From Microbacterium memoriense (GTDB lineage Bacteria; Actinomycetota; Actinomycetes; Actinomycetales; Microbacteriaceae), in contig NZ_JAODOR010000017.1 of assembly GCF_025398275.1 (NCBI RefSeq), forward strand, positions 19,262-83,261: a stretch of DNA of 64,000 nucleotides, written 5' to 3'. Made by a program: the position numbers and the translations under genes. Below, piece by piece: positions 43,901 through 52,273 of the stretch. A model generated the notes under the pieces. That model worked only from the letters and a program-made list of their open reading frames with translations, was not told where the DNA came from and made no database searches. The stretch's first letter is position 1; the number at the start of each line of letters is the position of its first letter.

Positions 43901-44559
43901 CGGAGGGGATGCTCGATGCATCCGTCGCGTACGGATTCTTCCCGGTCGTCTCCGAGGGGGACGACGTCGTGGTGCTGCACCACGGTGATGACGCGACCGG
44001 CGTGCTCGGCGTGCCCGGGCTCCTGGCTCCAGACGGCGGTTCAGGAGGGATGCTCGGGTCCGACCGTCTCCGGTTCCATTTCCCCCGCCAGCGCCGGGAC
44101 CGGCACCTGAATCTCGCGGACTTCGTGAAGTCCCGCTCGTCGGGTCAGGTCGACGTCATGCCCGTGCAGCTGGTCACGGCGGGAGCCGCGATCGATGCCG
44201 TGACCGCGAAGCTGTTCGCCGAGAACCGGTATCGCGACTACTACGAACTCAATGGGCTCGTGATGCAGCTGACCGAGGCGCTCGCCGAGTTCTGGCATGC
44301 CCGCATCCGGTCCGAGCTCGGGTTCGCCGCCGAAGATCCGACCGACACGGCGGGGCTGTTCAAGCTCGAGTACCGCGGTGCGCGTTTCTCGCTCGGCTAC
44401 CCGGCGTGCCCCGACATGGAGGACCGCCGCAAGGTCGTCGAGCTCCTACGGCCGGAACGCATGGGCGTGGAACTCAGCGAAGAACTGCAGCTGCATCCGG
44501 AGCAGTCGACGGACGCGTTCGTCTTCCACCACCCCGAGGCGAAGTACTTCTCGGTCTGA
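40921..44559 (+). CDS. metH: cobalamin-dependent methionine synthase
   Basis: Transfers the methyl group from methyltetrahydrofolate to homocysteine via cob(I)alamin (1212 aa). Four modules appear in order: the homocysteine domain with zinc Cys in GLNCATGP (near 247) and GGCCGTTP (near 310), the pterin-binding barrel (about 360-620, IGERTNANGSRAF), the cobalamin domain with DVHDIGKN near 766 where His binds cobalt, and the C-terminal reactivation domain. Start GTG 6 nt after GAGAAT. No B12 riboswitch is recognisable in the 150 bp upstream. Confidence 0.96.
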   Translation: MSRPTVSPRFALDIEAVPRAERAQALLDALAERVVIADGAMGTMLQRHDLSIEADFAGLEGCNEILNETRPDVIGDIHDAYFAVGVDAVETNTFGANWSNLSDYGIDGRIQELSASGARIARERAEAAEVRDGRMRWVLGSMGPGTKLPSLGHTTYAHLKETFALQAEGLIDGGADAFLVETSQDLLQTKAAIAGCKQAIVSRGIRLPIFVEVTVETTGTMLMGSEIGAALTALAPLGVDAIGLNCATGPAEMSEHLRHLSKHSPVAIACMPNAGLPVLGANGAHYPLTPAELATAHEQFVREFGVGLVGGCCGTTPEHLAAVVERLHGEPRTRDAGALTQVDVEPGVASLYQHVPFQQDASYLAIGERTNANGSRAFRDAMLEGRWDDCVEIAKGQTRVGAHLLDVCIDYVGRDGVADIREVVSRFASASTLPLVIDSTEPAVIQAGLELIGGRPVVNSVNYEDGDGPTSRFGRIMPLVKEHGTAVIALTIDEQGQARTAVDKLRIASRLIDELVDVWGTRVEDIIVDCLTFPIATGQEETRRDGIETIEAIRGLVAKYPGINTTLGVSNVSFGLNPAARSVLNSVFLHEATQAGLSSGIIDAAKIVPLASIPDDRRKVALDLVWDRREFDADGNLTYDPLATMLDLFAGVDTASLRDQRAAELAALPVGERLERRIIDGELKGLEDDLDLSRAGGLSALQIINDHLLEGMKVVGERFGSGQMQLPFVLQSAEVMKTAVALLEPHMEKTDAAGKGTIVLATVRGDVHDIGKNLVDIILTNNGYTVINLGIKQPISDIIAAAEEHGADVIGMSGLLVKSTVVMKENLQELSNRGLGTRWPVILGGAALTRAYVEDDLAGIFEGEVRYAKDAFEGLALMEPLVRIARGEAPDAVGLPALKKRIHAAGSRLTLTEPDAMPERSDVARDNAVPAPPFWGTRIVRGIRLADYAAFLDERATFMGQWGLKPGRGDVTYEDLVETEGRPRLRYWLDRILAEGMLDASVAYGFFPVVSEGDDVVVLHHGDDATGVLGVPGLLAPDGGSGGMLGSDRLRFHFPRQRRDRHLNLADFVKSRSSGQVDVMPVQLVTAGAAIDAVTAKLFAENRYRDYYELNGLVMQLTEALAEFWHARIRSELGFAAEDPTDTAGLFKLEYRGARFSLGYPACPDMEDRRKVVELLRPERMGVELSEELQLHPEQSTDAFVFHHPEAKYFSV

Positions 44560-44563
44560 GCCC

Positions 44564-44953
44564 TCAGGCGACCTGCTGGCCGCACATTCCGCAGACACCG
44601 GTCGCCGGGACCTCCACGAAGCAGTCCGGGCAGAGCGCCGCGACCCGCTCGGGGATCGTCGGCGCGGCCGCGCGACGCGGCGTCGACACGCGCTCGCGCC
44701 GCACCTTCGCGGGGGCAGCGGGCGGTGCGAGCTTCGCCTTGGGGCGATGGTCGGCGCAGTAGAAGCGCACGAAGCCGGCCGGATTGTTCGGATGCCGGTG
44801 CTTCACCGCCCACAGCGCCTCGCGCGGGAACGGCTCGCTGTCCGGGCCGCACGTCACACAGCGCGTGGGTTCGCCGGGGACAGCCTCGGCGGCATCCACC
44901 GGAATGTCGAAGGGGAGGGCATCACGCCAGTCGGACGAGTTCGTGATCTTCAT
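44564..44953 (-). CDS. small protein with Cys-pair zinc-binding segments
   Basis: A 129-residue protein I do not recognise as a known enzyme. It has CVTC near residue 32, FYCADH near 63, and a C-terminal ribbon CPDC...CGMC (about 107-125), suggesting two zinc sites. The middle is basic and Pro/Ala-rich. AAGGA precedes the ATG. It is downstream of the ECF importer in the same direction and convergent with metH (4-nt gap). Confidence 0.7.
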   Translation of the reverse strand: MKITNSSDWRDALPFDIPVDAAEAVPGEPTRCVTCGPDSEPFPREALWAVKHRHPNNPAGFVRFYCADHRPKAKLAPPAAPAKVRRERVSTPRRAAAPTIPERVAALCPDCFVEVPATGVCGMCGQQVA

Positions 44954-44965
44954 GGCGGTCCTTCC

Positions 44966-45017
44966 GCGGCATCCGTTCGGGTGGCTGTCGCGTGTTCCAG
45001 TGTTTCACGGATGCCGC
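44966..45017. repeat. 11-bp inverted repeat downstream of the ECF gene
   Basis: GCGGCATCCGT (44966-44976) and ACGGATGCCGC (45007-45017) are perfect reverse complements around a 30-nt loop, just after the stop of the reverse-strand ECF gene. A terminator is possible, though the arms consist of the CGGATGCC word that is abundant throughout the window. Confidence 0.4.
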
Positions 45018-45038
45018 ACCCTGAGGTGGCGTCGGCGC

Positions 45039-47852
45039 TCAGCGCACCTCGAAGTCGCTTTCCGCTCCGGCGCGGGCGACCGGTTTCGCCCGCCGGAGCG
45101 AGCGGAGCAGGGCGCTGCCGACCGCGACGAGACCCACGACGGTGGTGATGGCGCGGAGCGTGTCCCAACTCGCCGTCGAGGTCAGGAGCGAATAGACGAG
45201 GAAGTTCGCGAGGTTCTCGCCGATCGGACCACCGGGGACATACGAGATCGAAGTCCCGCCGCCGACAGCGAACGGCCAGAACCACAGATTCATGAGGAGT
45301 CCGAACAGGTACGACGAGAGGATCCCGTAGACGCTCAGCATCGCGATTTCCGGGATTCCGCGCACGCGTCGGGGGAGCAGGCCGGCGCCGGCGCCGACCC
45401 ACCCGCACGCGAACACCTGGAACGGCAGCCACGGACCGACGCCGCCCCAGAGGAGCGCCGACAGCGCGATCGATGCGGCGCCGAGGAGCAACCCGAACCG
45501 CGGTCCGAACGCGCGCCCGGCGAGGATCAGCAGAACGAAGAGCGCCTCGACCCCGCCGACACCCGTGCTCGCGATGCGGATAGCCGCGCCGATCGCGGCC
45601 AGCACCGCGAGGAGAGCGAGCGTATGCGCGGAGCGGATGGACGCGTCGAGGGCGGCGAAGATCAGGATCACCGCGAGCGGCGCGATCGCGATCGCGATGT
45701 AGGGCACGGCAGCTTGACCCTGCGCTGGCACAGCGCTCGCGGCGAGGGGCCACACGAACGCGGCCAGAGCGACGAGATTGGCCGCGATCATCGCGGGGAC
45801 GCGCCAGCCGGGGCGTGCGCGACGACGCTCGCCGGTCGCGCGCTGCGGGGGGAGGTCGTGCGGTGCGGCAGGAAAGAAACGAGCGACGTGTTCGCCGGTC
45901 GCGACCTCCCGTGCGGGGCTGCGCTGTGCGACCGGGGAGCGGAGCGGGGAGGGGCGGAGGACACCGGCATCCATCGTCAGCCCGCGCGACGCGAGGGACT
46001 CGGCGAATGCCGCGTCGTGGGTCGCAACGAGGACGGCGGTGCCCGCGTCGGCCTGAGCGGCGATCGCCCGGGCGACCAGATCGCGTGCGCGGGGGTCGAG
46101 GCCGCGGGTGGGCTCATCGATCAGCAGCACGCGCGGAGTGGATGCCGTCTGAACCGCGATCGCGAGGGCCCGCCGCTGCCCCGCCGACAGGTCACGCGGG
46201 TGCCGGGCGCGCAGCACGGCGAACGCGTCGCCGGTCGGATCGAGCCCCAGGAGCGCAGCGAAACGATCGGAGGTCGAGGTGGACGCGTGGCGATCGGCGC
46301 GGCGGCACTCGGCGGCGACGGTGGCACGGACGAACAGGTCATCGGAGGCATCCGGGACGAGGGCGATCGCGCGGGGCGCGGGCGGGAGCCCGTCGATGCG
46401 CACGTCGTGGTCCGTACCGGGCAGCGCGATCCCCTGGAGCAAGGTCGACTTGCCCGCGCCGTTCGGTCCCGACAGCGTGACGATCTCCCCGGGTCGAAGG
46501 TCGACGTCGGCGCCGTCGACAGCGACGCGCGTGCCGTGTCGCACGGTGATCCCCCGCGCGGTCAGCGCTACCGCGCGTACCGTCTGCAGGACAGACGGGC
46601 GCGCACCGGCCATGTTGGGCCGATTTTCGGGCGGGGCTGCGACGTCGTCCTGCATACGGTTCAGCTCGGCGACATCACCGGCCTCCACCCGCAGTGATCG
46701 GTCGACGATCCCCGCGAGCTCGGCCACCCGGTGCTCGGCGACCACAACGCACATCCCCGCATCGTGGGCGAGGGCGCCCAGAAGCTCGACGATCCGCGCA
46801 CGCGCCGCGGGATCGAGGTCGGCCAGCGGCTCGTCGACGAGCAGCAGGATCGGTCGCTCCACGATGGCGGCCGCGATCGCGACGAGCGTTGCTTCCCCGG
46901 CCGACAGGCCCCGCAGTGGCCGGTCCACCAGTTCGGTGATCCCGACGCGCGCGGCCACCTCGCGTACGCGTGCCTCGCGGATCACCCGCGCGACGCCGCG
47001 CAGTTCGAGCGCGAGGCCGATCTCGTCCGCGACCCGCTCCGTCGCGAACGCCTCGCGCGGATGCTGCAGCACGACCCCGACGGTGCGCGCAGTATCGCGC
47101 GGGGGCGTCTCGGCACGGTCTGCTCCGACGACCCGCACGTCGCCCGTGACGGTTCCGCCGTCGACGTGCGAGAGCAACCCGCTCAGCGCGCGCAGAAACG
47201 TCGTCTTCCCGGCCCCCGTCGGTCCGGACAAGACCGTGAGAGTGCCGGGTGCCAGACTCAGCGCCCCGACCTGGATCGGGTCGGCGAAGCCCACGGACGC
47301 GTCCCGCACCTCGACCGGATGCGCACAGTCACCGCTCATGCCGCGCCCGGCATATCCGCGGATCTCCAACGCTGCGGCGACCGCCGTCGCCCGCTCGAGC
47401 GTGCGTTCCAGCACGGGTGCGAGCAGGCGGACGCCGGCGCGCTCGCCGCGCAGCCGCTGCGCGTACCGCACGTCGCGCACGGCATCCGCGAGGGCCGGAA
47501 GAGTCGCCCACGCGATAGCGAGGGCGCGCCCGATCCCCTGGAACGGGCCACGGCGTGCGGCGCGGGCGAAGACGCGCGAGAGATCGAACAGCGCGTTCAC
47601 GAGACCGAACGCCAGGAACATCAGTGCGATCGGAAGCGCGCTGACCACGGCAGCCCACAAGCCGTCGGCGGTCACCGGGCCGAACATCACGACGTGCGCG
47701 AACGGTGGCGGCAGCCGAAGCGACGGCAACGACAACAGCACGATGCCGTCGCCGTCAGCCCCGTGGAACAGGATCCGGTAGATGATCCGGACGGCGATGA
47801 AGCCGACCGCCAGAGCGGCGGCCGCCTTCATCGGTCCGGCCCGGAAAGTCAT
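45039..47852 (-). CDS. single-polypeptide ECF transporter (EcfT-EcfA-EcfA-EcfS fusion)
   Basis: A 937-residue vitamin-type importer with all four ECF parts in one chain. Residues 1 to about 165 are the T component (helices, then the ALEIRGYAGRG coupling motif). The first ATPase has GPTGAGKTT near 210, signature LSAGE and LLLVDEPLADLD. The second has GPNGAGKST near 460, signature LSAGQ and VLLIDEPTRGLD. From about 690 onward six helices form an S component (GWVGAGAGLLPRR). Both ATPases look intact. The ATG at 47852 is 5 nt after the lipoprotein stop. Cobalamin is a plausible substrate from context, but this is inference. Confidence 0.85.
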   Translation of the reverse strand: MTFRAGPMKAAAALAVGFIAVRIIYRILFHGADGDGIVLLSLPSLRLPPPFAHVVMFGPVTADGLWAAVVSALPIALMFLAFGLVNALFDLSRVFARAARRGPFQGIGRALAIAWATLPALADAVRDVRYAQRLRGERAGVRLLAPVLERTLERATAVAAALEIRGYAGRGMSGDCAHPVEVRDASVGFADPIQVGALSLAPGTLTVLSGPTGAGKTTFLRALSGLLSHVDGGTVTGDVRVVGADRAETPPRDTARTVGVVLQHPREAFATERVADEIGLALELRGVARVIREARVREVAARVGITELVDRPLRGLSAGEATLVAIAAAIVERPILLLVDEPLADLDPAARARIVELLGALAHDAGMCVVVAEHRVAELAGIVDRSLRVEAGDVAELNRMQDDVAAPPENRPNMAGARPSVLQTVRAVALTARGITVRHGTRVAVDGADVDLRPGEIVTLSGPNGAGKSTLLQGIALPGTDHDVRIDGLPPAPRAIALVPDASDDLFVRATVAAECRRADRHASTSTSDRFAALLGLDPTGDAFAVLRARHPRDLSAGQRRALAIAVQTASTPRVLLIDEPTRGLDPRARDLVARAIAAQADAGTAVLVATHDAAFAESLASRGLTMDAGVLRPSPLRSPVAQRSPAREVATGEHVARFFPAAPHDLPPQRATGERRRARPGWRVPAMIAANLVALAAFVWPLAASAVPAQGQAAVPYIAIAIAPLAVILIFAALDASIRSAHTLALLAVLAAIGAAIRIASTGVGGVEALFVLLILAGRAFGPRFGLLLGAASIALSALLWGGVGPWLPFQVFACGWVGAGAGLLPRRVRGIPEIAMLSVYGILSSYLFGLLMNLWFWPFAVGGGTSISYVPGGPIGENLANFLVYSLLTSTASWDTLRAITTVVGLVAVGSALLRSLRRAKPVARAGAESDFEVR

Positions 47853-47857
47853 GCGGA

Positions 47858-48418
47858 TCAGGCGTCGGGCGAAGCGGGAGCGCCGTCGAGCGTGAAGAGG
47901 AGCTCGATGCTGTCGCCGGGCGCGAGCTGCAGCGTCGACACGCCTTCCTGCGCGTAGTCCCAGCTTCCGCCCGCGGGCTTCTGCCACAGCGACCAGTACG
48001 CGAACGCGGCGGGCATCGACTCGCACGCCTCGACATAAGCCGGGTCTTCGGTCGAGCCGACCGGCTCGGACGCGGAGGGCAGTCCGTCCACGCGGCAGAT
48101 GACCTGGTCGCCGTATTCGGTCGTTCCCTCCAGCTCGACGCCGAGAGACTCGAGCGCATCCGCCGCGGCCAGCGGCTCGTCGGTGACGATGCACGCAGCC
48201 TGGTCGACGGACTCTCCACCGGCGAGATCGCCCGTGTTGATGTAGACGCTCACTCCCTCGGCGCTGGCGCAGCCGCCGTCCGCAACGGCGCTGGACGAAG
48301 GTGCGGGAGTCAGGGAGACCGACCCCTGCGGCTCAGGCTGCGCGGTGGCGCACGCGGTCAGGCCGAGCGCGAGCGCGCCGGCAGCGAGGAGGGTCAGAAT
48401 ACGGGGAGTCGAAGTCAC
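47858..48418 (-). CDS. DUF4430-like lipoprotein, ECF partner
   Basis: A 186-residue lipoprotein. The signal peptide ends in LTAC (Cys near 23) and a Ser/Pro linker follows. The rest reads like a DUF4430 domain: VSVYINTGDLAGGES, AADALESLGVELEGTTEYGDQVICRVDGLP, and SFAYWSLW-type ending AAFAYWSLWQKPAGGSWDYAQEG. DUF4430 is also the C-terminal domain of transcobalamin, so a substrate-capture role for the adjacent ECF importer is reasonable. GTG start 6 nt after TACGCT, leaderless type. Divergent from menB. Confidence 0.78.
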   Translation of the reverse strand: MTSTPRILTLLAAGALALGLTACATAQPEPQGSVSLTPAPSSSAVADGGCASAEGVSVYINTGDLAGGESVDQAACIVTDEPLAAADALESLGVELEGTTEYGDQVICRVDGLPSASEPVGSTEDPAYVEACESMPAAFAYWSLWQKPAGGSWDYAQEGVSTLQLAPGDSIELLFTLDGAPASPDA

Positions 48419-48485
48419 CGGTCCAGCGTAGGGCCCGCCAACGCGCCCCCGCGGCCGTGTGACGGGGCGCGCGTAGGCTGGCACC

Positions 48486-49385
48486 GTGAGTGTCTCCGAG
48501 TTGTTCGACCCGTCCGAGTGGGTGCCGGCGCCGGGAGCGGCCGCCTACACCGATATCACCGCGCACACTTCGACCGATGGCCGCATCGCGCGGATTGCGT
48601 TCGACCGGCCGGAGGTGCGCAACGCCTTCCGACCGCACACGGTCGACGAGCTGTACCGCGCGCTCGACATCGCGCGTCAAGATCCCAAGATCGGTGTCGT
48701 GCTCCTCACCGGCAACGGACCGAGCGCGAAGGACGGCGGATGGGCGTTCTGCTCCGGTGGAGACCAACGCATCCGCGGGCGTGACGGATACACCTACGCG
48801 AGCGACGAGGCCACCGCGCCCGATCCCGCGCGCGCAGGGCGGCTCCACATCCTGGAGGTGCAGCGCCTGATCCGCTTCATGCCGAAGGTCGTCATCGCGG
48901 TGATCCCGGGATGGGCCGCCGGCGGTGGGCACTCCCTGCACATCGTGTGCGATCTGTCGATCGCGTCCGAGCGGGCGAAGTTCAAGCAGACGGATGCCGA
49001 CGTCGGCTCGTTCGACGCTGGATACGGGTCGGCGTATATGGCCCGTCAGGTCGGGCAGAAGGTGGCGCGCGAAGTGTTCTTCCTCGCGGAGGAGTATTCG
49101 GCGCAGCGTGCGTACGAGATGGGTGCGGTCAACCGGGTCGTCGCGCACGACGACCTGGAGAAAGAGGCCGTCGCGATGGCGCGCACGATCCTCGGGAAGT
49201 CGCCGACAGCAATCCGCATGCTGAAGTTCGCGTTCAACGCTATCGATGACGGCATGGTCGGTCAGCAGGTGTTCGCCGGTGAGGCGACCCGGTTGGCGTA
49301 CGGCACCGATGAGGCGGTCGAGGGGCGCGACGCGTTCCTCGAGAAGCGCGAACCGGACTGGTCGCCCTACCCCTACCAGTTCTGA
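48486..49385 (+). CDS. menB: 1,4-dihydroxy-2-naphthoyl-CoA synthase
   Basis: A crotonase-fold enzyme (299 aa) that closes the naphthoate ring in menaquinone synthesis. FCSGGDQRIRG near residue 88, GWAAGGGHSLHIVCDLSIAS near 145 (oxyanion hole) and DVGSFDAGYGSAYMARQVG near 175 are the MenB signatures; the C-terminus ends in the usual DWSPYPYQF. GTG start 6 nt after TAGGCT, leaderless type. It opens the forward men cluster. Confidence 0.96.
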   Translation: MSVSELFDPSEWVPAPGAAAYTDITAHTSTDGRIARIAFDRPEVRNAFRPHTVDELYRALDIARQDPKIGVVLLTGNGPSAKDGGWAFCSGGDQRIRGRDGYTYASDEATAPDPARAGRLHILEVQRLIRFMPKVVIAVIPGWAAGGGHSLHIVCDLSIASERAKFKQTDADVGSFDAGYGSAYMARQVGQKVAREVFFLAEEYSAQRAYEMGAVNRVVAHDDLEKEAVAMARTILGKSPTAIRMLKFAFNAIDDGMVGQQVFAGEATRLAYGTDEAVEGRDAFLEKREPDWSPYPYQF

Positions 49386-49416
49386 CCCTGCAACCGGCAC
49401 CGGAACGGGCGATGCG

Positions 49417-50559
49417 ATGAGGCTCGAGGCGATCGACGCGCAGGACCCGAGGGCCGTTCTGCGGGCTCTCCGCGGCGCTGTGCTCGGTTCCGGCCCCGCT
49501 GTCGCGCTCGGCGGGCGGGTGGCCGCACCCGCGACCGACGTCCCGGCCGGCACCGCCCTGATCGTCACGACCTCCGGCTCGACGGGATACCCCAAATCGG
49601 TCGCGCTCAGCCGTGCGGCGTTGACCTCCGGTGCGCTGGCGACGGCGGCCCGCATCGGCGAGGGCGCGTGGCTTCTCGCGCTGCCGGCGGGGTACATCGC
49701 CGGGGCGCAGGTGCTTGTGCGCGCTCTGGTTTCCGGGCGCGAGCCCGCCGTCCTGTCCGGCACGTTCTCTCCGGCTGCGTTCGCCGCGGCAGCCGCCGGG
49801 ATGGCGTCTTCGGTGGGCGGCACCCGCGTCCCGGCCTTTACATCGCTCGTTCCGGCGCAGGTGGCCACCCTGCTCGACTCGCCGGAAGGCGCGCGCGCAC
49901 TCGCCTCGTTCGAGGCCGTGCTCGTCGGCGGTCAAGCGTTGGCGCCCGCGCTCGCCGAGCGCGCTGCCGCGGCCGGTGCCCGCCTCGTCCGCACATACGG
50001 TTCGAGTGAGACCGCGGGCGGGTGCGTCTACGACGGCGTGCCGCTGGACGGCGTGGGTGTGCGCATTGCGGCGGGTGAAGTGCAGGTATCCGGCCCGACC
50101 CTCGCCGACGGCTACCTCGATGACCCCGATCGCACGGCCGCCACATTCCTCCGCGAGGACGGCGTCCGCTGGTATCGCACGGGGGATGCCGGCTCTTTCG
50201 ACGGCGTCCTGCGTGTGACCGGTCGGTTCGACAACGTCATCGTCTCGGGGGGCATCAACGTCTCGCTCGACCGAGTCGAGGCGGTCGTCCGCACGCTCCC
50301 GGGCCTCGTCGCGGCGGCCGTCGTCCCCGTCGCGGATGCCCGATGGGGCGAGGCCAGCGTCGTGATCGCGGAGGCGGGCCCGCGGACCCCGCCGCTCGCC
50401 GAGATCCGCGCCGCCGTCGAGACTGCGATCGGCGTCGCCGCCCGCCCGCGCGCGATCATCCGCATCGATCGGATGCCGCTTCTGCCGAGCGGCAAGCCCG
50501 ACCGCTCCGCTCTGCGGGAGCTGGCCGCCCTGCGGGAGTCCGACCCGGACAAGGGGTGA
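49417..50559 (+). CDS. menE: o-succinylbenzoate--CoA ligase
   Basis: Adenylates o-succinylbenzoate and joins it to CoA (380 aa). The ANL motif TSGSTGYPKSVALS near residue 52 is the phosphate loop, VRTYGSSETAGG near 190 the adenine motif, YRTGDAG near 250 the ribose-binding Asp, and PSGKPDRSAL at the end carries the catalytic Lys. It is short compared with general acyl-CoA ligases because the N-terminal subdomain is trimmed, as in actinobacterial MenE. 31 nt after menB. Confidence 0.93.
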   Translation: MRLEAIDAQDPRAVLRALRGAVLGSGPAVALGGRVAAPATDVPAGTALIVTTSGSTGYPKSVALSRAALTSGALATAARIGEGAWLLALPAGYIAGAQVLVRALVSGREPAVLSGTFSPAAFAAAAAGMASSVGGTRVPAFTSLVPAQVATLLDSPEGARALASFEAVLVGGQALAPALAERAAAAGARLVRTYGSSETAGGCVYDGVPLDGVGVRIAAGEVQVSGPTLADGYLDDPDRTAATFLREDGVRWYRTGDAGSFDGVLRVTGRFDNVIVSGGINVSLDRVEAVVRTLPGLVAAAVVPVADARWGEASVVIAEAGPRTPPLAEIRAAVETAIGVAARPRAIIRIDRMPLLPSGKPDRSALRELAALRESDPDKG

Positions 50560-50600
50560 CGCGCCCGCCGCACATCGACACGCGGCATAGGATTCCCCTC

Positions 50601-51572
50601 GTGGCAGGCAGCACCCGAAAGAAGAAGCACACCGCCCCGCGGAAGCCGCACGGCAATCCGCAGAAGGCGCACGTCTCGCGCGACCCCGCGCACACCGACC
50701 CGGCGACGCTCGGCGACTGGATCGGCGCCGCGCGCCTACGCACCCTGCCGCTCGCAGTGACCCCGATCCTCATCGGCACCGGCGCAGCGCTCCTCGTCGA
50801 TCGCGCGTTCCACTGGGTCATCGCCCTGGCCTGCCTCGTCGTCGCCGTCGCGCTGCAAATCGGGGTCAACTACGCCAACGATTACAGCGACGGCATCCGC
50901 GGAACCGACGATCACCGCGTCGGACCGGCGCGACTGACCGCATCGCGCAAAGTGAAGCCGCGCACCGTCCTGATCGTCGCACTTGCCTTCTTCGGGCTCG
51001 CCGCGGTCGCCGGACTCGCGATCATCGTGCGCACCGGCCACTGGTGGATGCTGCTGATCGGCGCCGCCTGCATCGTCGCAGCGTGGTTCTACACCGGCGG
51101 CAAGCGACCCTACGGCTACGCGGGCTTCGGTGAACTGTTCGTGTTCGTCTTCTTCGGCCTCGTCGCCACGATCGGCACGGCGTTCGTGCAGTCCGGAACC
51201 GTCAACCAGGAGGCCTGGCTGGGCGCCGTCGTCGCGGGGTTCCTCGCGTGCGGAGTGCTGCTGGCCAACAACCTGCGGGACATCGACCAGGACCGGGTCG
51301 CCGGCAAGCGGACCCTGACGGTACGTATCGGCGCCCGCGCGACGCAGGTGCTCTACACCGTGCTCGTCCTGGCTGCCTTCGCGATCGTGGCGTTCCTGGC
51401 CCAGGTCTATCCGCTCGCGTGGCTGGGGCTGCTGGCATTGATCCCTGCCGCCGCGGCGATCCTGATCGTGTGGACCTATCGTCAACCGCGCGAACTGGTC
51501 GTCGCGCTCGCGCTCACGTCGCTCACGTCGCTCGCGCTCGGTGCTGCGCTGCTCTGGGCGTTCGTCGGCTGA
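50601..51572 (+). CDS. menA: 1,4-dihydroxy-2-naphthoate polyprenyltransferase
   Basis: An integral membrane UbiA-family enzyme (323 aa) that attaches the polyprenyl tail. NYANDYSDGIRGTDD near residue 95 and NLRDIDQDRVAGKRTL near 233 are the two Asp-rich Mg2+/diphosphate sites. The N-terminal 40 residues are very basic (STRKKKHTAPRKPHG). GTG start 7 nt after TAGGAT, leaderless type. The stop is 9 nt from the convergent DUF4229 gene. Confidence 0.95.
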   Translation: MAGSTRKKKHTAPRKPHGNPQKAHVSRDPAHTDPATLGDWIGAARLRTLPLAVTPILIGTGAALLVDRAFHWVIALACLVVAVALQIGVNYANDYSDGIRGTDDHRVGPARLTASRKVKPRTVLIVALAFFGLAAVAGLAIIVRTGHWWMLLIGAACIVAAWFYTGGKRPYGYAGFGELFVFVFFGLVATIGTAFVQSGTVNQEAWLGAVVAGFLACGVLLANNLRDIDQDRVAGKRTLTVRIGARATQVLYTVLVLAAFAIVAFLAQVYPLAWLGLLALIPAAAAILIVWTYRQPRELVVALALTSLTSLALGAALLWAFVG

Positions 51573-51581
51573 GCCGCACGC

Positions 51582-51842
51582 TCACTCGGGAGTCGCCGCG
51601 TCCTCGGCGTCTTCGTCGGTGACCCGCTCGCGGCGAGCTCGACGCGATGCGATCTCCGACGTCATCTCCGCGAGCGGCTGGCGGAGGAACAGCATCGACA
51701 GGCTCAGGCCGATCAAGGCCGCGAAGATCGCCGATAGCCAGTAGTACTCGCGCATGACCGGGAAGAGCATCATCAGACCGAACGGCACGAGGAACGCGAG
51801 AAGTCGGAGAACACCGAACACCACAGCCGAACGCGCACGCAT
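51582..51842 (-). CDS. DUF4229 membrane protein
   Basis: An 86-residue protein with two helices (about 10-30 and 35-55) around REYYWLSAIFAALIG, followed by LRQPLAEMTSEIASRRARR and an acidic tail. This matches DUF4229, a small actinobacterial family often beside menaquinone genes; its function is unknown. The ATG follows TAAGCT by 6 nt. Confidence 0.82.
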   Translation of the reverse strand: MRARSAVVFGVLRLLAFLVPFGLMMLFPVMREYYWLSAIFAALIGLSLSMLFLRQPLAEMTSEIASRRARRERVTDEDAEDAATPE

Positions 51843-51903
51843 GGTTCCAGCTTACGTCGGGCCTCGCGCGCCGCCCGCGCCGCGCCCCACCTAGAATGGA
51901 TGT

Positions 51904-52272
51904 GTGGTCCGGGTTCTCTTGCCGCTGGCGCTGCTGCTGATCGCATTCTGGGTCTACAGCATTGTCGACTGTGCCCTGCAGCCGCCGACCCGCCATCGCG
52001 GCGTCAGCAAGCCGGTATGGCTCCTCATCGTCGTGCTCCTGCCCGTCGTCGGCGGGATCCTCTGGCTCGTCGTCGGACGCAGTCGCCCGCGGCAGGCGCC
52101 CGTGTTCCGCGCTCCCGACGACAACCCTGAATTCCTCGGCCGGATCGGTTCCATCAGCGACCAGGACGAACGCATCCGGCGCCTGGAGGAAGAACTCGCC
52201 GCTCTCGATTCCGAGGACGAGGACCCGACGCACCTGCCGGACGGCGACGATCGCCCCGACGCGCGCGCCTGA
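51904..52272 (+). CDS. PLDc_N-domain small membrane protein
   Basis: A 122-residue protein with two helices around VDCALQPPTRHRGVSKPVWLLIVVLLPVVGG, the PLDc_N (phospholipase D nuclease N-terminal) pattern, and an acidic coiled C-terminus (RIRRLEEELAALDSEDED). No catalytic domain is attached. GTG start 6 nt after TAGAAT. Only 1 nt separates its stop from menD, so it is probably co-transcribed. Confidence 0.82.
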   Translation: MVRVLLPLALLLIAFWVYSIVDCALQPPTRHRGVSKPVWLLIVVLLPVVGGILWLVVGRSRPRQAPVFRAPDDNPEFLGRIGSISDQDERIRRLEEELAALDSEDEDPTHLPDGDDRPDARA

Positions 52273-52273
52273 C

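Noticed and set aside
47853..48194. Upstream extension of the ECF transporter frame
   Set aside because: This part is read in another frame by the DUF4430 lipoprotein gene, whose lipobox and domain are clear; the ATG at 47852 follows its stop.
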